Of a stretch of DNA of 64,000 nucleotides, positions 55,940 to 64,000 are shown in pieces (within the stretch, counting starts at the first letter, position 1; every line of letters begins with the position of its first letter). The notes beneath the pieces were generated by a model, which was given only the letters and a program-made list of their open reading frames with translations, did not search any database and was not told the origin of the DNA. The translations under genes were made by a program, and so were the position numbers. This DNA comes from Manis javanica. Its lineage: Eukaryota > Chordata > Mammalia > Pholidota > Manidae. The DNA is taken from the NCBI RefSeq assembly GCF_040802235.1, contig NC_133161.1:144947121-145011120 (forward strand), in the 5' to 3' direction.

Positions 55940-58102
55940 AAAATCAGTGTCTCTGTCCTGTCTCTCTCTCCACACACATACAAACAAACACACACACATG
56001 CTTTCATACACATCCTATTGTTTATTTCTCTGAAGAACCCTAACACAGCCCAAGACCAATGGCTTCATTGGTGAACTCTACCCACACCTGAAGAGTTAAC
56101 ACCAACTCTTCTCAAATTCTTCCAAACATGGGATGGCAAAACACTTCCTAACTCATTCTAGGAGATCAGCATCGCTGATGCCTAAGCCAGATAAAGACAT
56201 CACAAGAAATTTGCAGTCCAATATCCTTCATGCACATATTGCAACAATTCTCAGCAAAATACTAGCAAACCAGACCCAACAGCATAGTAAAAGGATTATA
56301 GACCATGCAAGAGATTTGTCCCACGAATGCAAGGGTGGTTCAACATAAGAAAATTAATCAGTGTAAAACACTGCATTAACAGAACAAATGGGGGGGAAAA
56401 TGTGATCATTAATTGATGCAGAAAAGACATTTGACCAAATCCAACACCCTTTCATGATAAAAACATTCTAAAAAACAGGAAGAGAAGGGAACTCCCTCAG
56501 TACAACATATGGATTTAGGCAAACCCGCCTTGTTGTGCCATATTCAGTGGTGAAAGACTGAATGCTTTCTCCCTAAAATCAGGAAGCAGACAAGGATATC
56601 TGCTGTCACCACTGCCATTCATCACTGTACTGGCAACTCTAGCCAGAGCAGCAGGACAAGGAAGAAATAAAAGCACTCAAATTGGAAAAGAAGGTATAGT
56701 TTTCACAGATGGCATATTTCTATATATAGACAGTCCCAAAGCATGCCCAGGAAAAGCTACTAGATCTAATAAACAGATTCAGCAAAGTTGTAGGGTCACA
56801 AAATCAACATAAAAAATCAGTTGAGTTTCTATACACCTGCAAAGAACAATTTGAGAGGGAAATTTCAAAAATAACCACATTTACAAAAGCATCTAAAAAA
56901 ATACCTAAGAATAAATTTATCCAAGGAAATGAAAGATTTGTACACTGAACATCACAGAACATTGCTGAAAGAATTGAAAGATCTAAATAAATCAGAAGAC
57001 ATCTAGTGTTATGGGTAAGAAGGCTTCATAAGTTAGGATGTCACTAATACCTAAAGCTATAGATTCAATGCAATCCCTATCAAAACCCCAATAACCTTTT
57101 TTTCAGAAGTAAAAAAGATGATCCTCTAATTCATATGGAATTGCAAGACACTGTAAAGAGCCAAACCATCTTGGAAAAAAAAAAAAAGAAGTCGGAGAAC
57201 TCACACTTTCCAATTTCAAAACCTACTAAAAGAAATTTTAATGGGTAAAGAGGATATACAAATAACCAATAAATACATAAAAGATGCTTAGCATCATGAA
57301 TCGTTAGGGAAAAGCAAATCAAAGCCACATGAGATATCACTTCACATCTGTTAGGATGGCTATTATAAAAAAAAACAAACAGAAAATTGCAAGTGTGTTG
57401 GAGGGAATGTGAAGAAATTGTAACTGTTGTGTATTGGTGGTGGGAATGTAAAATGTTTTACCTATTATGGAAAACTGTCTGGCAGTTCCTCAAAAGTTGA
57501 ACACAGAATTACCATATGAACCAGCAATTCCAGCAATTCCACTTACAGGTACATTCCCAAAGGAACTGAAAGCATGAATTTGAGCAGATATTTGTACACC
57601 CAAGTTCACAGCAGCATTATTCACAACAGCCAAAAGGTGGAAGCAACCCAAGTGCCCCTCAACAGACAACAGATAAAGAAAATGTGATCGGTGCATGCAG
57701 TGGAGTGTTTTTCAACCTTAAAGAGGAGTGAAATTTTCATACATGCTAAAACATGGATGAACTGTGCAAACATGCTAATGAAATAAGTCAGGCACAAAAA
57801 GACAAATGTTGTATGATGCCTCTTACATGAAGTACCTAGAGTGGGCCAATTGAGAGACACAGAAAGTAGAATAGTGATTTGCAGGGCCATTGGGAGGGAG
57901 GGCAGAGAAGTTATCATTTAATGGTTAGAGAGTGTTTGGGATGATTAAAAAATATTTTGGAACTAAACTTAAGTTGTAATGCAGAACATTGTGAATGTAA
58001 TATAAATTGAATTGTGTACTTAAAAATGGTTGAAATGGTAAATTTTATGTTATATATCTTTAACCACAAGAAAATATGGTTTTTTTTTTTTTAAAAAGGA
58101 AG

Positions 58103-58921
58103 ATTAAAACCACAATGAGATATCACCTCACACCACTAAGGATGGCCAGCATCGAAAAGACTAAGAACAAATGCTGGCGAGGATGCGGAGAAAGGGGGAC
58201 CCTCCTACGCTGCTGGTAGGAATGTCAATTAATTCAACCATTGTGGAAAGCAATATGGAGGTTCCTTAAAAAACTAAAAATAGAAATACCATTTGACCCA
58301 GTAATTCCACTCCTAGGAATTTACATAAAAAAAACAAAGTCCCTGATTCAAAAAGACATATGCACCCCTATATTCACTGTAGCATTATTTGCAATAGCCA
58401 AGATATGGAAACAACCTAAGTGTCCATCAAGAGATGAATGGGTAAAGATATGGTACATATACACAATGGAATACTATTCAGCCATAAAAAGAAAAGAATC
58501 CTACCATTTGCAACAATATGGATGGATCTAGAGGGTATTATGCTCAGTGAAATAAGCCAGGTGGAGAAATACAAATAGCATATGATTTCACTTATTTGTG
58601 GAGTATAAAACAAAGTGAAACAGAAGGAACAAAATAGCAGCAGACTCACAGACACAGAGAAGGGCCTAGTGGTTACCAAGGGGGAGTGGGGAGGAGGAGG
58701 GACTAAAGGGGCACAATAATTCGCAATCATTATATAAGTTGGTCCCGGGAACAGCAGTACAGCACGGAAAATGCAGTTAAGGATTCTGTAACATCTTACT
58801 ACGTTGATAGACAGTGACTGCAATTGAAGCGGTGAGGACTTGACAATATGGGTAACTGTTGAACCACTTGTATAATTGAAACCAACGTAAGGTTGTATAT
58901 CAATGATACTTTAATAAAAAT
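58103..58921 (+). mobile_element. Young 5'-truncated L1 (ORF2 C-terminus and 3' UTR)
   Basis: It reads the ORF2 C-terminal region: the frame at 58241-58531 codes 'FDPVIPLLGIYIKK', 'CTPIFTVALFAIAK', 'YYSAIKRKE'. A 3' UTR follows with the block 'tagacagtgactgcaattg', then an A-rich tail. A 10-bp direct repeat AAAAAGGAAG (58093-58102, 58922-58931) flanks it. It is the longest of the three copies of this family in the window and carries a few stops, so it is inactive. Confidence 0.88.
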
Positions 58922-58931
58922 AAAAAGGAAG

Positions 58932-60062
58932 GGCGTATATAGTATGTGGAGGCAGGGATGGCAGGAAGGAGGCGGGCAAACAGAGGTGAGCAGCTATTCC
59001 ACCGTCCCCATGGGGAGGGCAGGGGTGCTGCCAGGGAGAGCACAGGGCCTGGCCCTCTTGTCTTGTGGCAAATGCTGCTCAGGCCCCACAGTGGGCACCC
59101 CGGACAGCGAGCCTGAATCTTAAAGGGATGGTCACACAGTCACTCAACTCACATGGTGAGCGGGGCGGTAAGCACCTCCTCCACGCTGGCATCATTTCAG
59201 GCCTGACTCACGGGTCCGGGAGCCTCCTGATGTGCCCCTGCCCCACCCCCTGCCCCTTCAGCTCATCCTGATGCTGAGGGCTGAGCTGCCTCAAGAACAT
59301 CGAGTCCTGCTGCCTCAGCCCCCGGGCGTCTCCACTGGCTCCCTTGCTGGCAGCCTGTCATCTCCTTGGCTCTCTGAAGACCCCTCACATGCCAGTGCTG
59401 ACACGTCCCTCTGGCCTTGCCCCACATCCCTCCCCTGCACCAGCCCTGAGTTCCATGTGGCCGGGCTGAGCTTCTCCCGGTCCCTTAGCAGGATGCCTCC
59501 AGCCCGTTCCCTCAGCAAACTCCTAGGTGATCTGCAAGACCTGCTGCAGATGTCCGCACTCAGGTGGGTCACCCTGCTCTTCGTCAGGCAGGTGGGGTGT
59601 GCTCCCCTGACCTCTCGTGGAGTCCCTTGTAGGTAACGGTGAGGGTCCTGGAGTTTCTCACCACCCCTGGGATGGAATCTTGAGCCATTCTGGAAAATGT
59701 TGATGGAAATGGCAGCCCTCTGAGGTGGTGGTCTTGGGGCCACCTGAGAAACTGGCATCTGAGTCACAGATGTGTGGCCTAATTTGACCCTGACACTCAG
59801 GTGCCCCTCCACTCCCACCCACGTGGCTCTAAGGAAGGGCATGGGCAGGTGGCACCAGCTGAGACAGAAGCAGAAGAGGAGAAAAAGTCCAAAGTTGGAG
59901 GTGGTGAGGGGGTGTGGCCATGTGTAGGCCAGGCTCACATCCCCTCAGGCGGCCGCACCTCAAACCTGGACTTTGGCTGCCCTGAGTAGGCAGGCAAGCC
60001 AGGCTGTGCCCCAGCCAGCAGGAGGGGCCTGGACTTGCTCATTCGCCACAGCCACAGCCACC
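58932..60062. other. Upstream region of TREH exon 1
   Basis: GC-rich, Pro/Ser-rich open frames (59232-59636 plus, 59315-59938 minus) without family signature. The TREH promoter should lie in the last few hundred bases before 60063. I see no unambiguous TATA box or named element. Confidence 0.35.
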
Positions 60063-60145
60063 ATGCCTGGGGACTCCTGGGAGCTGGGCCTGCTGCTTCT
60101 GCTGGGGCTGGGGTCCCAGGCCGCCCTGCCCCCACCCTGTGAGAG
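60063..60145 (+). CDS. TREH: TREH first coding exon (signal peptide), partial gene
   Basis: The ATG at 60063-60065 has the strong context gccaccATGc. The 83-nt exon codes MPGDSWELGLLLLLGLGSQA then ALPPPCE and the first two bases of Ser, followed by donor gtaggg. This is the trehalase secretory signal and mature N-terminus, matching the known TREH start in length and phase. No stop or frameshift is seen. Exon 2 is not recognised in the remaining 3.85 kb. The exon lies downstream of the C-terminal TREH exons at 49-51 kb, so it either starts another, possibly intact, TREH copy that continues beyond the window or is a displaced piece. Confidence 0.85.
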
Positions 60146-62040
60146 GTAGGGGCAGAAAAGACATCTGGGGGCTGCGCAGGAAGGCCAGGCTGAAAGGCTG
60201 GGATGAGCTGAGTGCTGGGGTCAGCCCTCTGGAGGGAGGGGGGTGGGGGAGCTGGGTTTCCCACGCAGCAAGCCCTGTGCCAGGCACCAGAGCTGCGGTG
60301 CTGGGAGGAGATGGAGCTGCCGGAGGGCGACCACGTGTGGTCCAGGAGCCTGCTGGCCAGAGCCTCTCTCTCTCCTGCCCTCCCCACAAGCTGCTTCTCG
60401 GTCTGTGCAGGGCTGTTCTCAGCTTTTTTCTAGGAAACTTTCTGCCCAATTTCCCTAGCCTGGGTGTGACAGGGGTTGTAAGGTCGAGAAGAGCTCCTGG
60501 GTTAACCCCTGACCTCTGTGATCAAGGGCAAGTGCGACCTCCTTCCAGAGCCATAGTGTCCATCTCCAAGTAATAGAGACAGGGGACCTGTCCTGCCTCC
60601 GGGGCTCACAAGGCGTTGCCCACTCTTCACCTGATGTGGATTTATTGAGTCCTCACTCCATCTCTTGACTGCAGCAGTGAACAAGAAAAGCGAGGTCCCT
60701 ACCTTCATGGGCCTTACCTAGTAAGCAAGAAAAGTAATACTAGAAGCTAAATACTGATAGAAGCACAATTAAAAGTAAAATGAAACTAGGGAGCCGCTCA
60801 TGGGGGTGAGCAGAGCTGTTTCAGATAGGATGGGGAGGGGACGCGTCTCTGAGGAGGTGACGTTCGAGCAGGGCTATGGAAGGAACCATCCCTGTGCGGA
60901 TCTGGGAGAAGACAGCCCACACATGGAAACTGCAATGCAAAGGCCCTGAGGTCACCTTTTAAGGATCTGGGGTGGTCTGCGTGGTTGAGACAGGTAGGAA
61001 TAGGCCAGGGCATAGGCTGCGGGGAAAAGGGGCCAGGGCTTGGGCTCCAGCCGTAGGACCACAGAGGTGAGAAGTGCTTCAATATGGAATATAGTTTGAA
61101 GGTTAGACTGATAAGACTTGCTGATGATTGATTGTGGAATATAGAGAAAGGACATATCTGGGGTAATTCATGGGTTTTGTCCGGAACAATTGTAGTAGGG
61201 ATTTCAGAGAAGCCGTGGATCAAGAGGTTTGTCAAGTACTAGGTCAGTTGCCAAAGGGCAGAAAGACGGCCCCGCTGGCAGCCCTGAGACCGCCCTCAGC
61301 CTCCGCGGCTTACCAGTGCTCACCGGACCATTATATCCATGATCGTAGTTTATAGCAGTGAAAGGATACAGATTAAAATCAGGAAAGGTAAAAGGCATTT
61401 AGGGCAGAGTCCAGGAGAGAAGAAACACAGCCTTCCAATCGTCCGCTCCCAGTGGACTTAGGTGGATAGCATTTAATTTTTCCAGCCACAATGTGTGACA
61501 ACAGGAAGCTCCCCTGGTGTCCAGGAGTTTTACTGGGGACCCATTACAGAGGCATGGAATCCGCATGGCCGATCTTAGTTACTCAGTCTCCAGGTTTCTA
61601 AAGGTCCAGGTGATACTGGGCGGTCCTCAGCCCCCACCATAAATCACATAAAATATCATATATTATAAGTGCATTAAACATCTGGTATGGCCCAAAGTCC
61701 CAGGTAAACAAAGATTTATTAGGCGAGGCTCCAGCAGCTGAGAGGTTATCTCTCAGGCGTCAGGCACACACCAGACTCTTTAAAATGTGCAGGGTTGCAG
61801 GGTTGAATACAGCAGACCTGCTAAGTCAACCCTTTACTGTTGAAGCTACTTGTTGTATAATGAAGAATTTGTCTAGTCATTGTCCTGGGTCCTGGGAGGT
61901 AACCTCTAAGCTCTGGGACTTTCAAGTGACAGGAGTGCATCTGGTATTCGGGGCAGGTCCTGACAGTTTATGTTAATGAGGTGACTATGGTGGGCCCTAC
62001 ATGGGTCCTGCTAATGAGAGGACTCAGGAAAAGAGCAGGC
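60146..62040. other. Sequence after TREH exon 1 (first intron if the gene continues)
   Basis: No exon was recognised. The part 60650-61240 matches an old interspersed repeat read both ways ('gctgtttcagataggatggg', 'gaggaggtgacgttcgagca', 'aatgcaaaggccctgaggtc') whose family I cannot name confidently. 61480-62040 may be LTR remains. Confidence 0.45.
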
Positions 62041-62099
62041 CACCCCAGGAGGACCATGTGATCACACGGCCGGGGCTTTGGGCCACATGAGCCTGAGCT

Positions 62100-62500
62100 C
62101 CAGGGAGGAGAGGAGGCTGGAGATTGGAGTCAATCACACGGCCAGTGATTCAGTCAGTCATCCCTGTGTAATGAGACACCAAAGCTCAGTGGAGTCTCCT
62201 GTTTGCTGAGCACTTCAATGTGCCAGGAGGGTGATACGTCCTGATTTATTCCTTATAATAAAACTATAATCATATAAATATAGTGCTTTCCTGGGTCCTA
62301 TGAGTCATTCTAGCAAATTATTGAACCTGAGGAGTTTGCTGCTAAATTTGTAGCCAGTTGGTCAGAAGTGGGATAACTTGGGGACCTCTGAGCTTGCAAC
62401 TGGAGGTGGAGTGAGGGGTCTTACTGGGGACTGGACCCTCGGCCTGGGGGCGGTGTCTGAGCTAGCTTGTCGTGCCACTTATATCACAGCACTGCAGCTG
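62100..62500 (+). mobile_element. LTR fragment
   Basis: 'ccctgtgtaatgagacacca', 'ataataaaactataatcata' (polyadenylation-like), 'attctagcaaattattgaac', 'ctgaggagtttgctgc' and 'agccagttggtcagaagtgg' follow a known mammalian LTR layout. Family not assigned. Confidence 0.5.
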
Positions 62501-64000
62501 ATGGTCAGGAAATATATGATTTGCTAGAATGACCTACCCCGCTGAAACATGTGGCTGAAACATGTGAAGAGCAACACGACAGCAAGGGGTGAGGTTCCTT
62601 TGATTCCTTGACAGCCACAGGGTCACCCATGGTTCTGAACAGCAGTTGGGCTGTGATCAGTTAACTGGAGGTAAAAGCTGCCAAGGGAACGTAGAGATCA
62701 TAATCCAGATCCTGGGGTGTTGGCTCAGGGGATGCAGAAGAAAATGCAAAATATTAAGGAAAAATTACAAATATAATCCTTTGGTTACTGTTATCCATAA
62801 AAGCAAAATGAAAGTGAGAGAGACAGGCCATGCTTAGATTCTGGCCAGCCTTAACCTCAGCCTCTCGTCTTGGGGCCCGGGACGCAGATCCTGATTCCAG
62901 TCGGCCTGAGGCACAGCCCGCAGCCTCTGAGCCCTCTCCAAAGGAAAAAATTATTCTGAAATAACAAGTGATGAAGAAGGTGAGACTGATTCCAAAGAGA
63001 GTGGGATAGACAGAGGAGGAAAGCGAAGGACTTGTTCCCCAGGGCAGACATCTAAATGGGTTATTAAAACGGGGGGAGTAAATCAAACACTGATGGGGGG
63101 CAAAACAAAGGTTTTAATGCAGGACTCTTAGGGGTTTAGTGAACCAGTGGGGTCTCTGAAGGTCCCCCAAATGGAAGGGCCCTTAACAAATCTGCTTTAT
63201 TCCCCACTTTGGAGGAATTGGGAAACAGCAAGGCAACGCCAGCAACGAGAAGCCCGCCCTCCTGCTGGGGCAGCGTCTGGAAATTCAATCAAGACAGAGA
63301 GTTATGAAGGGGTCGGGGTCCCTTAGCTCTAGCCCCTGCTGGGGGCTCAAAGCCTCACGCATGTGAGTGGGCGAATGGTGAGAGGGCAGAGAAATTTCTA
63401 AGACTGTGACCTCTGAACCCCATGCACTGTGGTACCAAAAGCCACTGGGGAGGCCCGGAAAGGGGCTATATAATCGGACGGAGAGGATACAGAAATGCAA
63501 GGATTGCTGGGATTAAGGTGAGAGTTCAGATGAAAATTGGAATGTTTAAATAGGCTTACATCAAGTGGTTGCTTCTCCTTCACCCAAATATTTTATGGGA
63601 ATGCATATTAAGTCTGACTGGGGAACACGTACCCTACCTGGCATTGTAAAACCAAAACCTGTTGGTGAAATCCTCCTGGGGGGCCACAGTTAAGAATGAA
63701 AGAGTTGATGAGGCCACAATGAGAGTTTGGGTGAAAGTTGATTTATGTGGACACTTTTTATGGAAAGTGATTGCTTCTGTTTTCCCTGAATGTATTACCC
63801 AGTTGGATATTGTATCTGCCTGGGAAATGTTTCCACTCTCTAGTATTATAAAAACAAAAGGCATGTAAATCTGCCCATCAAGCAATATTAATTGGACATT
63901 CCTAATGGGAGTCAAGTCCACACAGATCATAGCCTTCCATGGAGTGTAGAACGGGTCTTAGAGCAAACACCTGTGTGCACCTCCCTGCACGACTGCTGAG
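62501..64000. other. Right end of window, no gene recognised
   Basis: No TREH exon 2 or other exon was seen. The frame at 63662-63868 has a weak look of an old ERV protease/pol fragment but is too short to name. Confidence 0.35.

Larger units (their letters stand above)
54605..56047 (+). mobile_element. Ancient repeat split by two later insertions
   Basis: The pieces 54605-54762, about 55143-55356 and 55940-56047 read through as one old mammalian repeat: 'ttaattttatgtgtcaactc', 'aatgtgggtgggcctcagct', 'gatttcggacttgtcagcc'-like, and 'catcctattgtttatttctc' ending 'gaagaaccctaacac'. It sits inside the L1 ORF2 and is itself cut by an LTR-like insert and an ERV retroposon. Family name not assigned. 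Confidence 0.6.
50980..58082 (+). mobile_element. Old near-full-length L1M element, interrupted by later insertions
   Basis: ORF1-like sequence (50985-52640, for example 'gagattgaggacatgtcagg'), ORF2 fragments (53150-54600 and 56048-57240; 'caatatccttcatgcacata', 'ggaagagaagggaactccct') and a 3' end (57350-58080; 'agcagcattattcacaacag', 'tgaattgtgtacttaaaaat') appear in order. Many stops and frameshifts make it non-functional. Insertions interrupt it at 51738-51984, 54020-54135 and 54605-56047. Confidence 0.75.

Noticed and set aside
59315-59938. 207-codon minus-strand open frame upstream of TREH exon 1
   Set aside because: Contradicted by an equally open plus-strand frame in the same GC-rich stretch; no motif or splice evidence.
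63662-63868. 68-codon plus-strand frame with a faint ERV protease/pol look
   Set aside because: Too short and too weak to assign; no neighbouring gag, pol or LTR recognised beside it.

Overview
This is a mammalian nuclear genomic window. It has spliced exons with GT-AG introns, dense L1, MIR and hAT/Tigger relics, and no bacterial gene layout. The two host genes recognised are DDX6 (11 coding exons, + strand, 2120-22208) and trehalase, TREH (46-61 kb). From general knowledge these two genes are neighbours on human 11q23.3, with TREH downstream of DDX6 on the same strand. No carnivore, bat, ruminant, equid or primate SINE was noticed. The young retroelements are an L1 family with a distinctive 3' end (1.56, 17.85 and 58.1 kb) and an ERV-derived retroposon (4.4, 51.7 and 55.4 kb). 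I associate this set with pangolins (Pholidota), but that species guess is low confidence and comes from memory.

Layout. 1-22 kb: 3' two thirds of the DDX6 coding region. The window opens inside the intron before the exon for residue 68, and all 11 exons join in frame to the stop at 22206-22208. The introns hold MIR, L1M, Tigger and MER20 relics and two young L1 fragments. 22.2-27.46 kb: long DDX6 3'UTR ending at an AATAAA signal with a GT-rich downstream element. 27.5-46 kb: gene-poor intergenic DNA with a possible short gene relic, an old ERV pol relic, a HAL1-like element, two MER5A-like copies, a 0.9 kb two-unit GC-rich minisatellite and a 0.75 kb GATA array.

46-51 kb: trehalase pieces in the wrong arrangement. 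Four well-preserved middle exons lie on the minus strand (47234-48003). Five C-terminal exons lie on the plus strand (about 49130-50817), the first with an in-frame TGA at a position that should be Trp. Recognisable exons between these blocks, including the one expected to carry the catalytic acid, were not found. 51-58.9 kb: an old L1 stuffed with later insertions (ERV retroposon, U6 pseudogene, an ancient repeat holding an LTR-like insert and another ERV retroposon), followed by a young L1. 60.06 kb: an intact-looking TREH first exon (signal peptide, good start context, splice donor) on the plus strand, downstream of the C-terminal exons. Exons 2 onward are not seen before the window ends.

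Interpretation. DDX6 looks intact over the part shown. The trehalase locus is rearranged. Either a partial, internally inverted duplicate lies upstream of the true TREH, which begins at 60 kb and runs out of the window, or the single gene has been broken and scrambled. A scaffolding error must also be excluded. The other notable system is a set of ERV transcripts apparently copied back by L1 machinery.
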